Source: Streptomyces sp. DH-12
GTDB taxonomy: Bacteria; Actinomycetota; Actinomycetes; Streptomycetales; Streptomycetaceae
Assembly: GCF_002899455.1 (NCBI RefSeq)
Contig: NZ_PPFB01000001.1
Coordinates: forward strand, 310,001 to 374,000
Direction of reading: 5' to 3'
Length of the DNA: 64,000 bases
Below are positions 44,441-53,091 of this stretch, in pieces. The notes beneath the pieces are model-generated. The model searched no databases and was not told the DNA's origin. It saw nothing but the letters and a program-made list of their open reading frames with translations. Positions within the stretch are counted from its first letter, which is position 1; the number at the start of each line of letters is the position of its first letter. A program made the translations under genes and the position numbers.

Positions 44441-44743
44441 GCGGCCGGTGATGATGACCGGAGCGTCGTCGGGGTCGTCGTCGAGGCCGACGGGGCGTCG
44501 AGCGCGGTCAAGTGCGCGCTCCTGTGCAGCGATTGCCCGGTAAGCGTCGCGTCCGCCGTTGTTGTTGACTTCACGGCTGATCGTCGACACCGCCCGCTCC
44601 CAGTCCTCCTCGGCGGGACGGGCCGCCGGCGTCCGTTCAGCGCGTTCGTGCAGGCTCCATCCGCTCCGCGCTGTGCAGCCGACGGTGCGGGCGGTACGGC
44701 TGTGCGAAACGCCGGCCAGGAGGCGCACCACCGGCTCCCCCAC
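44441..44743 (-). pseudogene. N-terminal fragment of an IS30-like transposase
   Basis: Contains RAVSTISREVNNNGGRDAYR followed by AQERALDRARRP, the IS30 helix-turn-helix signature. It stops shortly after, where the IS5 scrap begins. No DDE core. Confidence 0.65.
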
Positions 44744-45863
44744 CGCACCGGCTCCCCCACCGCGAAGTGACTGATCGACGGCAACGGCAACAGATCATCA
44801 CTCATGGGCGGACCGTAGGCGACGCCACTGGCATCGGGGCGTGGGGTCGGGGCCGGTCGTGGGCCCGCCCCTGCCGGAGGCCGCGCGTCGTCCGGCGCGG
44901 GCTGGGCGGACACCGTACGGCGCCGGCCGCGGTGGTCACCGGGCTCGCCGGCGCTCCGTCCACACGGGCCGCTCACACGACGCGGACGACGACAACGGCC
45001 TCCGCCGCTCCCTCGCTCCCGCCCCGCCCGCGGTGAGCAGCGCGCTGTGCCCGTGGTGCGGCTGCTCGGTCCGGCGTGCGGAGTGCGTCCGGCAGGGGAG
45101 GCCGCGGGTGTTCACCCGAGACCAGAGGGGGCCCGGTGGCTGGAGAGGCCGGGCGCCGGACGGCGTCGTGAAAGCGCTTTCGACCGACGGTGCAGAACCG
45201 GTCACCGGCCCTGGGTGCCGCAAGGGGCAATCCGCCCATAGGGGTTCGGCCTCAGGGAAGCCGCCGGGAGCATTCCCGCCGTAACGCGCGCGGGACGGCG
45301 CGGCCTCCCTCCTGTCCCGGCGCCGACGACAGGCGGAGGGCGCGGCATGGGCCCGGCCTCCCCCGCCCCATCACACGACATACCGGAATACTCCACTTGA
45401 TCTTCATGAATCGGCCATGATTTCCGGCGACCCGGCGCGGCCGCACCGCCTGCCCGGGGCCGACGACGACCTGAGCAGCCGCGCCGCCGTGCGGAGCCGG
45501 CGGCGCCGGAGAGTCCGGTGCGCCGCGATGAATGGCGCGTTGTCCACCGGCCGCCGCACCGCCGGGACCTTGCCGGAATCCGGGACGACCGACGGGCCAT
45601 CACCCAATGGCCCGTCAGGTATCCGTCGTCTCACCCTGCGGACGGGATCCCGCAAGAGCCCCTTCCTCGCCAACCGGCTTGCGCACCCGGGGGCTCCCGC
45701 CGAAGCGTCCGAAAGCGGCGCTTGTTGGCAGAGACATATCACGGCGAAGGTTCAACCACCGATGCGGCACCTCCAGGACGCCCGCACTGTCCGCGGGACT
45801 GCCGCAGACATGAACCAAGGGTCCGGATGTCCAACGGGCCCACGCCCCCTCACCGGAGGACAA
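44744..45863. other. 1.1-kb region without a supported gene
   Basis: Open frames here on both strands are Arg/Ala/Pro/Gly-rich shadows without motifs. The right-hand 150 bp carry the upstream region of the serine protease, ending in CACCGGAGGACAA. Nothing else recognised. Confidence 0.4.
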
Positions 45864-46763
45864 GTGAAGGTCAAGACGTTCCTGTCGTCGGGCGCCTCTC
45901 GAAGAGCCCGTGCCGCCACCGTCGTCGCCGCCCTGGCGACCGTGTCCGCGCTCGTGACCCCCACCGCCATGGCGTCGGCGTCCGCGGACGCGAAGCCCAC
46001 CGCGGCCCAGCTCGCCCGGGTCGGCGACGCGGTGCTCACCGCCGACGTCGGCGGCACGGCCTGGTACACCGACAAGGCGTCGGGCAAGGTCGTCGTCACC
46101 GCCGACAGCACGGTCTCGGCGGCGGAAATCAACAAGATCAGGAAGGCGGCCGGCGCGCAGTCCGGGGCGCTGCAGATCAATCGCACCCCGGGCAAGTTCA
46201 GCCGTCTGATCGCTGGCGGGGAGGCCATCACCTCCTCCGGCGCCCGCTGCTCTCTCGGCTTCAACGTCCGCAACTCCGCGGGCACGAACTTCGCGCTCAC
46301 CGCCGGACACTGCACCAGCGGCCGGTCCAGCTGGAGCATCGGCACCGCGGTGCCAGGCCAGACCGTCTTCCCGACCTACGACCACGGGGTCATCCAGCAC
46401 TCCAACCCCGCCGCATCCGACGGCCGCGTGTACCTGTACAACGGCACGTACCGCGACATCGTCAACGCCGGCAGCCCGACCGTCGGGACGCGCATCGAGC
46501 GCTCCGGCAGCACCACGGGTTACCGCACCGGCACCGTCACCGGCCTGAACGCCACCGTCAACTACGGCAACGGCCAGCTGGTCTACAACACGATCCAGAC
46601 CAACGCCTGCGCCCAGCCCGGCGACAGCGGTGGCCCGCTCTTCGCCGGCAACACCGCCTACGGCCTGCTCTCCGGCGGCAGCGGCAACTGCACCACCGGC
46701 GGCACCACGTTCTACGAGCCGGTCACCCGGCCGCTGAGCCTGTACGGCCTCAGCGTCTTCTAG
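45864..46763 (+). CDS. Secreted streptogrisin-like serine protease (family S1)
   Basis: 299 residues from the GTG at 45864 with GGAGGA upstream. A Tat/Sec-like signal (SGASRRARAATVVAALATVS...ASASA) is followed by a propeptide of about 75 residues (AAQLARVGDAVLTADVGGTA, ...) and the mature protease from IAGGEAITSSG. Catalytic triad: His in LTAGHC, Asp in TYDHGVIQ and Ser in QPGDSGGPL; Cys pairs are in place (ARCSLG/GHC, NACAQPG/GNCTTGG). Length fits streptogrisin A/B, processed outside the cell by removing the pro-region. Followed by a terminator. Confidence 0.93.
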   Translation: MKVKTFLSSGASRRARAATVVAALATVSALVTPTAMASASADAKPTAAQLARVGDAVLTADVGGTAWYTDKASGKVVVTADSTVSAAEINKIRKAAGAQSGALQINRTPGKFSRLIAGGEAITSSGARCSLGFNVRNSAGTNFALTAGHCTSGRSSWSIGTAVPGQTVFPTYDHGVIQHSNPAASDGRVYLYNGTYRDIVNAGSPTVGTRIERSGSTTGYRTGTVTGLNATVNYGNGQLVYNTIQTNACAQPGDSGGPLFAGNTAYGLLSGGSGNCTTGGTTFYEPVTRPLSLYGLSVF

Positions 46764-46794
46764 CCCCGCAGCAGTACCGCGTCACAGGCAGGCC

Positions 46795-46828
46795 CCGGAG
46801 GCCGCCGGCCGTCGCCGACGGCCTCCGG
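46795..46828 (+). terminator. Terminator after the serine protease
   Basis: CCGGAGGCCG (46795-46804) pairs with CGGCCTCCGG (46819-46828), 32 bp past the stop; the loop can itself pair. Confidence 0.75.
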
Positions 46829-46837
46829 TCCGTGCGG

Positions 46838-47003
46838 GGGTGTCACGTTGTCGGGTGCCTAACTGCCTGACGGCGCGTCGGGGCAGGTGGGCTCGGGGGC
46901 CGGGCCTGTGGTCAGGCCGTGGCGGGCCGGTCGGCAGCGCCGGTGATCTGGTCCCAGATCGCGAAGCGGATGCTCATCCCGGCTCGGTGGGCGGCAGCGG
47001 CCG
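46838..47003 (-). pseudogene. IS6 transposase tail in reverse orientation
   Basis: Minus strand reads AAAHRAGMSIRFAIWDQITG and ends in the IS6 terminal sequence GTGTCACGTTG at 46840. It is tail-only and lies back-to-back with the plus-strand IS6 remnant that starts at 47008. Confidence 0.75.
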
Positions 47004-47007
47004 TCAG

Positions 47008-47740
47008 GGCGCTGTCACGTCGGCTGAGCGGGTGAAATGACTTTCGGGGTGATCGTGGTGGCGGAGGTCGTCCGTGGAGGTCACGTCGCCGTCGTACAAG
47101 GAGCACCGGTACCCGGCCGAGGTGGTCTCCCACTGCGTGTGGCTGTACTTCCCCTTCCCGTTGTCCTACCGCGAGGTCGAGGAACTGATCCTCGAGCGCG
47201 GCGTGATCGTCCCGTACGAGACGGACACGCCGCTGGTGTCGGAAGTTCGGGCAGGCCTACGCGAACGGGCTTCGCCGCAGGCGTCCCCGGCCCGGCGGCA
47301 AACGGCATCCCGACGAAGTCCTCATCAAGGTCAACGGTGAGCAGAAGTATCTGTGGCGGGCTGTGGACCGGGACGGCAGCGTCCTCGACGTCCTCGTGCA
47401 GAACCGCCGCGACGAGGCCACGGCCAGACGGTTCCTCCGCAGGCTGATGACGAGGCCCCGGGCAGTGTTGAGGGGGATCGTCACCGACGAGTTCCGCTCC
47501 TGCAGCGCCGCCCACCGCGAGGTCATGGCCTCGGTCGAGCACCGCTCGCACAAGGGACTGAACAACCGGGTCGAGAACAGCCACCAGCCGACGAGGCAAT
47601 GCGAACGGGTCATGAAGGGCTTCCGCTCCGTGGGCGGGGCGCAGAGGTTCCTGTCCGCGTTCAGCGGCATCCCACCCCACTTCCGGCCCCGCCACACCTC
47701 AACACGCCACCGGACGCCCACACACCCAACAACGTGACAA
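47008..47740 (+). pseudogene. IS6-family transposase, frameshifted
   Basis: The left end GGCGCTGTCACGTC lies near 47008 and the right end CAACAACGTGACAACGCC at about 47727. The protein starts PSYKEHRYPAEVVSHCVWLY and shifts frame near 47230-47340. It resumes with LWRAVDRDGSVLDVLVQNRR, NRVENSHQPTRQCERVMKGF and FSGIPPHFRPRH. It is diverged from the intact copy at 20.9 kb and needs an outside transposase to move. Confidence 0.8.
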
Positions 47741-47990
47741 CGCCCAGAGCTGGACACGTCGACGGCGGACGGGAAGACAAGCACACGAAGCCTCTGGTGG
47801 AGACGGAGTTCTTGGTCGAAAACCCATCCACCAGGGGCTTCACCTGCTTGTCAGGCCAACCGGCCTGCTCCGCCACCAGGTTGGAAAAGGCTCCGTGCGG
47901 GACGGCGGTGTGCCCGCCGAGTTGACGGTATCCGCCATTCCTGCACTCAACTCCGTTTGCGTCATTGACTTTTCACTCAGCAGTCGTACC
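47741..47990. other. Spacer between IS6 remnant and LPMO promoter
   Basis: About 250 bp. A minus-strand frame (GGHTAVPHGAFSNLV-like across two frames, then AEQAGWPDKQVKPLVDGFS) looks like the scrap of some protein, but I cannot name it. Confidence 0.35.
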
Positions 47991-47992
47991 TT

Positions 47993-48006
47993 TGGGAGCG
48001 CTCCCA
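47993..48006 (+). promoter_or_regulatory. CebR-type operator before the LPMO gene
   Basis: Perfect 14-bp palindrome TGGGAGCGCTCCCA, 34 bp upstream of the LPMO start codon. This is the operator consensus of the LacI-family cello-oligosaccharide repressor CebR of Streptomyces. It predicts repression released by cellobiose/cellotriose. Confidence 0.88.
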
Positions 48007-48040
48007 TCACAGTCTCGTATCTGGAAGGAGTTCCCCCCAC

Positions 48041-48712
48041 ATGCGCAAACAAAGTCCGTCAACCGGGCGTGCGCGGTCCCTCCGCCGGCCCCTTCAGGCG
48101 CTCGTCATGGTGTTCGCCGTCGTCATCGGCGCACTGGCCTGGTCGACCCCTGCCCAGGCGCACGGCACCATCGTCAACCCCGCCACCCGCGCGTACCAGT
48201 GCTGGAAGACGTGGGGCAGCAACCACACCAGCCCGGCCATGCAGACCGAAGACCCCATGTGTTACCAGGCGTTCCAGGCCAACCCCGACACCATGTGGAA
48301 CTGGATGAGCGCCCTCCGCGACGGCCTCGGTGGCCAGTTCCAGGCGCGGACGCCCGACGGGACGCTCTGCAGCAACAACCTCTCGAGGAACAACAGCCTG
48401 AACAGGCCCGGGCCGTGGAAGACGACCAACGTCAGCAACAACTTCACGATCCAGCTGCACGACCAGGCGTCCCACGGGGCGGACTACTTCCGGGTCTACG
48501 TGAGCAAGCAGGGCTTCAACCCCAAGACCCAGACCCTGGGCTGGGGCAACCTCGACTTCATCACGCAGACCGGCCGCTTCGCCCCTGCACAGGACATCAG
48601 GTTCAACGTCAACACCTCCGGCTACACCGGACACCACATCCTGTTCGTGATCTGGCAGGCCTCGCACCTGGACCAGGCCTACATGTGGTGCAGCGACGTG
48701 AACTTCGGCTAA
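48041..48712 (+). CDS. Secreted AA10 lytic polysaccharide monooxygenase
   Basis: 223 residues from the ATG at 48041 with GGAAGGAG upstream. The signal peptide ends at AQA, leaving His41 as the mature N-terminus (HGTIVNPATRAYQC), the first ligand of the copper histidine brace. The second His is likely in LHDQASHGADYF, and the axial aromatic is in YMWCSDVNFG. There is no extra carbohydrate-binding module. AA10 enzymes cleave chitin or cellulose oxidatively; the CebR operator points to cellulose. Confidence 0.93.
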   Translation: MRKQSPSTGRARSLRRPLQALVMVFAVVIGALAWSTPAQAHGTIVNPATRAYQCWKTWGSNHTSPAMQTEDPMCYQAFQANPDTMWNWMSALRDGLGGQFQARTPDGTLCSNNLSRNNSLNRPGPWKTTNVSNNFTIQLHDQASHGADYFRVYVSKQGFNPKTQTLGWGNLDFITQTGRFAPAQDIRFNVNTSGYTGHHILFVIWQASHLDQAYMWCSDVNFG

Positions 48713-48899
48713 GCCGAGAAGCGTTGCACACGGCACCCGTCCCTGCCGGGCTCCGGTGATCCACCGCCCGGCCGTGCCGACCTGGCTCCGTCGGAGCAGG
48801 GGAACCCATGTGGCCACCCTGCCCCGGCGGGGCTCCCCACGTTCCTGCTCTTCCGGGTGCCTGCCCGCCTTCTCCCCAGGACTGTCGGCACGGCTCGCC

Positions 48900-49190
48900 C
48901 TGTCCACTCGGCCGGAGGTCTGCGGTTGCGGCCCCTGACCGCGTCAGCAGCCCTGCGTCCTGCATCCGCCGCAGGGACTTGGAGACGGTGGAGTGGTCGA
49001 GGCGACTCGCTCCAGCAGCTCCGCCTGCGTCAGACCGTCGTGGTCGAACAGCTGCATCAGCTGCAGCTCCTGCCCCGGGTGGAGATTCATCACGCGCAGC
49101 ATGGCGACGGCGTGGCCGCGGTGGGTGCGTGCGAGCTGGAAGACGGCGTAGCTCAATGGCCCCTCGCCGCATCCGGCAGCTCCGGTGAGG
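48900..49190 (-). pseudogene. MarR-family regulator, frameshifted
   Basis: One frame reads YAVFQLARTHRGHAVAMLRV and LMQLFDHDGLTQAELLE. After a lost base near 49010 the next frame gives SRLDHSTVSKSLRRMQDAGL. Together they form the MarR winged helix, but the C-terminal helices are replaced by low-quality sequence. Non-functional. Confidence 0.7.
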
Positions 49191-49239
49191 TGGTGTCTGG
49201 CACTGCTGCTCCCTCGGACCACTTGACTGCGGTACCGGA

Positions 49240-49680
49240 TCAGTCGACCGCGAGGACGGTCTTGCCTCGGTTGTGGCCCGCGTCGCTGACCTGCTGGGCC
49301 ATGGCCGCTTCGGGGAGCGGGCAGGTGGCGCTGATCGTGGTCCTCAGGGTGCCGTCGGCAGCTTCCCGGGCCAGTTCGGCGAGGCGGGCGGCGGAGCGGC
49401 GCTGGGGCCCTCGGCGAGGACGATGCCGAGTCCGGCCGCACGGAAACCGGCGGCGAGCGCGAGGTCCGGGCCACCGCCCATGAGATTCAGCAGGGGGATC
49501 ATGCCCCCTCCGACCCGGGCGTCGACCTCGATGGTCAGTGTCTCGCCGGACCACAGCGGGTCCCCCGGGTCCTCCGTGAACTCGACGGCCCCCACCAGGT
49601 CGGCGGGAGATCCCCGGCGGCGGTCCCTCCTGCCGACCTCCGCGAGGACCCGCCCGTCGGCGTCCTGACATCCTGGTCCT
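49240..49680 (-). pseudogene. Fragment of a zinc-type quinone oxidoreductase
   Basis: The final frame reads LAELAREAADGTLRTTISAT and ends AGHNRGKTVLAVD, the tail of MDR-family NADPH:quinone reductases. The part before it, in a shifted frame, has ALAAGFRAAGLGIVLAEGPS. The nucleotide-binding core and N-terminus are gone. Confidence 0.65.
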
Positions 49681-49686
49681 GCCGGG

Positions 49687-50136
49687 CTACGCCTCTCGCT
49701 CGACGACGAAGATGCAGAACGGGTGGCCTTGGGGGTCCCGGTAGACACGGAAGCGCTCCTCGTCATCGGGATCCGGCCGGTCCCTGTTGCTGAGGAGACG
49801 GCCGCCGAGGGCGAGCACGCGCTCGTGCTGGTCCAGCAACTCCTCCAGCGAGGCGACACTCAAGTCGAGGTGCATCTGCTGAGGCACCGGGCCGTCGGGC
49901 CAGTCCGGCTCCCGCAGGCGCCCCACCTGCTGGAAGGCGAGCTGCCGTCCGCCGCCGGGATCGCGCAGGACGAGCCAGTCCCTGCCGTGCTCGTCCGGCA
50001 CGCCGGGCGGAGGCGGCTCGTCTCCTTCCGCGTATTCGAGGCCCAGCAGGGACCGATAGAACTCGGCGAGTGTGCGGGCATCGGTGCTGTCGAGCACGGT
50101 CTGCACCAGCCGGATACGGCTTGTGTCGTCGGTCAT
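49687..50136 (-). CDS. VOC-family (glyoxalase-like) protein
   Basis: 149 residues from the ATG at 50136; another ATG lies three codons before. Paired beta-alpha-beta units: VQTVLDSTDARTLAEFYRSL with the first metal-ligand position, QMHLDLSVASLEELLDQH, and FRVYRDPQGHPFCIFVVE with the terminal Glu. Family members are metal-dependent dioxygenases, glyoxalases or resistance proteins; nothing shows which. Its upstream neighbour is a pseudogene read in the same frame. Confidence 0.85.
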   Translation of the reverse strand: MTDDTSRIRLVQTVLDSTDARTLAEFYRSLLGLEYAEGDEPPPPGVPDEHGRDWLVLRDPGGGRQLAFQQVGRLREPDWPDGPVPQQMHLDLSVASLEELLDQHERVLALGGRLLSNRDRPDPDDEERFRVYRDPQGHPFCIFVVEREA

Positions 50137-50264
50137 GGCCCCCATGTGCCCGGCCCGGCCGCCCTCGAACGACTCGGCCGGGTGACGCCTGCCGCCGAAC
50201 GACGCACACGCGTGCGCGCCAGCGCCGCCCGGAACGAACCGAGTACGGCTGTGCGTTCCGTTCC

Positions 50265-50770
50265 TCGGCGGTACATCTCCAGCGGACTTCCGCGGACCGT
50301 CGGCCGGCATACGGGCGGTCAGCCGCCGGACCTGCTCCTCCACTGGCTGCTCGGGAGTGACGAACGACTCGTACCGGTACGACTCCGTACGCTCGCCGTG
50401 CTCCCGCACCTGATGGACGTGGACATCCGCGCCGGGAGGGCCGGTGATCCCCTCAGGGAGACCGGGCTCCTCGCGTCGCGGCGAGACACTCGTCAGAACG
50501 CAGCCCCGGCGCTCGAACCAGCCGCTGTCCGCAAGCGCCTGCTCGAGAAGCCGAGCCACGGTGTCCACCGGTTCTTCCCCGCTGCGGTCCGCGGACGCCC
50601 TCGCGAGCTCGGCCTCGTACTGGGGCACCGTCGAACCGGACGTCCGGCGGCACGGCTGTGGGGTCGCCGGCGTTTCCCCAGGACCCCCACATCACCTGAT
50701 CGCCTTCACGACGGATGGTCGCGTACAGGGCGCCGCAACAGCCGGCCGTGCAAGCGGGCTCGGTGATCAT
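50265..50770 (-). pseudogene. Conserved Streptomyces hypothetical protein, frameshifted
   Basis: Starts MITEPACTAGCCGALYATI at 50770 and continues to AVPPDVRFD. A one-base change near 50630 moves the rest into another frame: QYEAELARASADRSGEEP, VARLLEQALADSGWFERRGC, ending around AGDV. I recognise the two parts as consecutive pieces of one actinobacterial hypothetical protein of about 170 residues. The shifted frame then reads straight into the VOC gene. Confidence 0.6.
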
Positions 50771-50986
50771 GATCCTGCGGGGCTCCTCCGCAGCCGCCAA
50801 CGGCCGGCTCTCGGCCGGGCCCCTCCGGCATCGGCAGCCGCGCGCGAGCCCTTCGCAGGCCGCAGGCGTGGCGCGCGGTGACCTCGACCGGGCCGGCCTG
50901 TTCGCGCTGGTGGCCATGCCGGCCTGGCTCGGCGACCGACCCTCGAGGGCGGCGGCTGAGGGAGGACTCGCCCGGCTGCGTGCCGT
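50771..50986. other. Spacer at the left border of the antimycin-type cluster
   Basis: About 215 bp with no gene; the convergent or downstream terminator of the long minus-strand operon would be expected here but no clear stem was seen. Confidence 0.35.
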
Positions 50987-52246
50987 TCAGGTCACCGGAC
51001 CCCCTGTGAGCGGTGCGGGATCGTAGGCGGCCTCCACGGTGAGGTCGCGCAGCCGCGAAACGGCGGTGAGCAGGTCCCCGTGGCTGGTGAAGAGGGCGTT
51101 GACGCCGAAGCGGAGCAGGTCGGGCGCGCGCATGTCGGCCACGACACCGCGCCCGGCCAGGGCGACGGCCAGTCCGTGGGCGTGGGGGTGGCGCAGGGTG
51201 ACCTGACTGCCGCGGCGGCCGGGGTCGGACGGGGTGACGGAGGTGAAGCCCAGGGGTGCCAGGAGTGCGTCCGCGCAGCGCAGGAGGAAGCCCGTCAGGG
51301 ACAGGCTCTTGGCACGCACCTGGTGCAGGCCGACGCCGTCGAAGGCGGTGAGGGCCGCTTCGAGGGCGAGCAGGGACAGGATCGGCGGGGTGCCGATGCG
51401 GGCGCGGGCGATGCCGGGCGCGGGCGTGTAGTCCCGCGCCAGGGCGAACGGGTCGGCGTGGCCGGTCCAGCCGGGCAGCGGCGTCTCCAGCGCGGCGTGG
51501 TGGCGCTGTGCCACGTAGAGGAAGGCGGGGGCGCCCGGGCCGCCGGAGAGGAACTTGTAGCCGCAGCCGACCGCCAGGTCCACGCCGAGGGCGTCGACCT
51601 CCAGGGGCAGGGCGCCGGCGGCGTGGCACAGGTCCCACAGCGCGAGGGCGCCGGCGTCGTGGGCGGCCCGGGTCAGCGCCCGCATGTCGTACAGCTCCCC
51701 GGTGCGGAAGTCGACGGGCGAGTAGCTGACGACGGCGACCCGGGGGCCCTCGGTGGCGAGGAAGTGCGGGAGGTCCGACGGCGGCACGTGCCGTACCTGA
51801 AGGCCGCGGCGGCGGGCGACCGCGTCGGCGAGGTAGCGGTCGGTGGGAAAGTGCCCGGGGTCGGTCACCAGCAGCGGGCGGTCCGGGCGGAGCGCGGCGG
51901 CGGCGTCGAGCGCGGTGAACAACTGCACGCTGGTGGAGTCGCCCGCGACCGTCTGCCCCGGCGCGGCCCCGATGAGCGTGCCGATGGCGTCGCCGACGCG
52001 CAGCGGCGCCTGCCACCAGCCGGCCGCGTTCCAGGAGCCGATGAGTCCGGTGCCCCACTGGCGTCGTACGACGTCGTCCAGGGCCGCCGGCACGGCGGCG
52101 GGCAGCGGGCCCAGGGAGTTGCCGTCGAGGTAGACGACGTCCGGCGGGAGCAGGAAGCGTTCGCGGACGGGGGCCAGGGGGTCGTCGGCGTCGAGCCGTG
52201 CTGCCTGCTCGCGCAGGGCGGCGGCTGCGGAGAGCGCGGTGGTCAT
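50987..52246 (-). CDS. antP: Kynureninase AntP
   Basis: 419 residues, full length. A PLP fold-type I enzyme: VYLDGNSLGPLP near the start, SYSPVDFRTGEL, DLCHAAGALPLEVDALGVDL, and the cofactor lysine in GCGYKFLSGGPG. It splits kynurenine to anthranilate and alanine. The start overlaps the antO stop by 4 bp (ATGA), and it is the last gene of the antHIJKLMNOP operon. In antimycin clusters this pathway-specific kynureninase is an optional gene, present in the long form. It supplies anthranilate for the 3-formamidosalicylate unit. Confidence 0.92.
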   Translation of the reverse strand: MTTALSAAAALREQAARLDADDPLAPVRERFLLPPDVVYLDGNSLGPLPAAVPAALDDVVRRQWGTGLIGSWNAAGWWQAPLRVGDAIGTLIGAAPGQTVAGDSTSVQLFTALDAAAALRPDRPLLVTDPGHFPTDRYLADAVARRRGLQVRHVPPSDLPHFLATEGPRVAVVSYSPVDFRTGELYDMRALTRAAHDAGALALWDLCHAAGALPLEVDALGVDLAVGCGYKFLSGGPGAPAFLYVAQRHHAALETPLPGWTGHADPFALARDYTPAPGIARARIGTPPILSLLALEAALTAFDGVGLHQVRAKSLSLTGFLLRCADALLAPLGFTSVTPSDPGRRGSQVTLRHPHAHGLAVALAGRGVVADMRAPDLLRFGVNALFTSHGDLLTAVSRLRDLTVEAAYDPAPLTGGPVT

Positions 52247-53091
52247 CGGTGTGCGGCCTCCTCGCCCGCGCGGCCGGCGTCCGCCGGGGTGAAGGCGGCC
52301 GCCATGTCCCGGAGGGTGTCGGCGACCGCGTGGGCGCCGGGTGCTCCGGGTTCGATGAGGGTGTAGTGGCCGGTGCCGGGCAGGACGACCGTCCTGAGGT
52401 CCCGGTGCACGGCCGCGTAGTCGCTGAACTGGGTGAGCGGGACCTCCTCGTCGGCGGCGCCGTGCAGCAGCACGGTGGGGACACCGGTGGCGCCGGCGTC
52501 GCGCAGCAGGGTGAGGGGGTCGACCTCGGCCAGCCGTTCGGTGAAGTATTCCTCGCCGCCGAGGAGTTGCAGGGCGGCGTCGTTGCTGAGGCGGTCGCGG
52601 CGGGTGGCGGTGAGGTCGGTGATCGGTGCGAGGGCGAGCACGCTCGTCGGCAGGGTGCGGGTGTGCCAGCGGGAGCCGGGCGGCAGCAGGCCGCGGGCGG
52701 CGCACCACAGGGCCAGGTGCCCGCCGGAGCAGTGGCCGGCCAGGACGTGGGGCCGCCCCTCGGGCAGCGTGTCCACGATGCGGGCGACGTCGTCGAAGGT
52801 CTCGGGATAGCCGCCCGCGCCGCCGGACCGGCGGAAGCCCGGGAGCAGCACGCTGAAGCCCTGCGCGGAGAGCCAGGCCGCGAACGGGGTCAGGTGCATC
52901 CGGTCGTAGCGCCAGTAGCCGCCGTGCAGCAGGATCACCAGCGGGGCGTGGGGGTCCTCGGACGGCCAGGCGTCGTAGGACTGGTGGGGGTGGTCCCCGT
53001 AGCGGCCGTGCACCGGTGCCAGGACCGGCTTCAGGCTCAGGACCCGCTGCTCCTCCTCGGCCGCGAAGGCGGAGATCGTCCTAGACGTCAC
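52243..53091 (-). CDS. antO: Alpha/beta hydrolase AntO, proposed formyltransferase
   Basis: 282 residues. The oxyanion motif is LLHGGYWRYD (about residue 55), the nucleophile is in LAGHCSGGHLALW, and the late Asp/His are in LLHGAADEEVPL and GTGHYTLIE. By sequence alone it would be called an arylformamidase (kynurenine formamidase, KynB-like). In antimycin biosynthesis, AntO is the enzyme assigned to N-formylation of 3-aminosalicylate. It overlaps antN by 11 bp and antP by 4 bp, so all three are tightly coupled. It could serve both formyl removal from N-formylkynurenine and formyl transfer (inference). Confidence 0.85.
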   Translation of the reverse strand: MTSRTISAFAAEEEQRVLSLKPVLAPVHGRYGDHPHQSYDAWPSEDPHAPLVILLHGGYWRYDRMHLTPFAAWLSAQGFSVLLPGFRRSGGAGGYPETFDDVARIVDTLPEGRPHVLAGHCSGGHLALWCAARGLLPPGSRWHTRTLPTSVLALAPITDLTATRRDRLSNDAALQLLGGEEYFTERLAEVDPLTLLRDAGATGVPTVLLHGAADEEVPLTQFSDYAAVHRDLRTVVLPGTGHYTLIEPGAPGAHAVADTLRDMAAAFTPADAGRAGEEAAHR

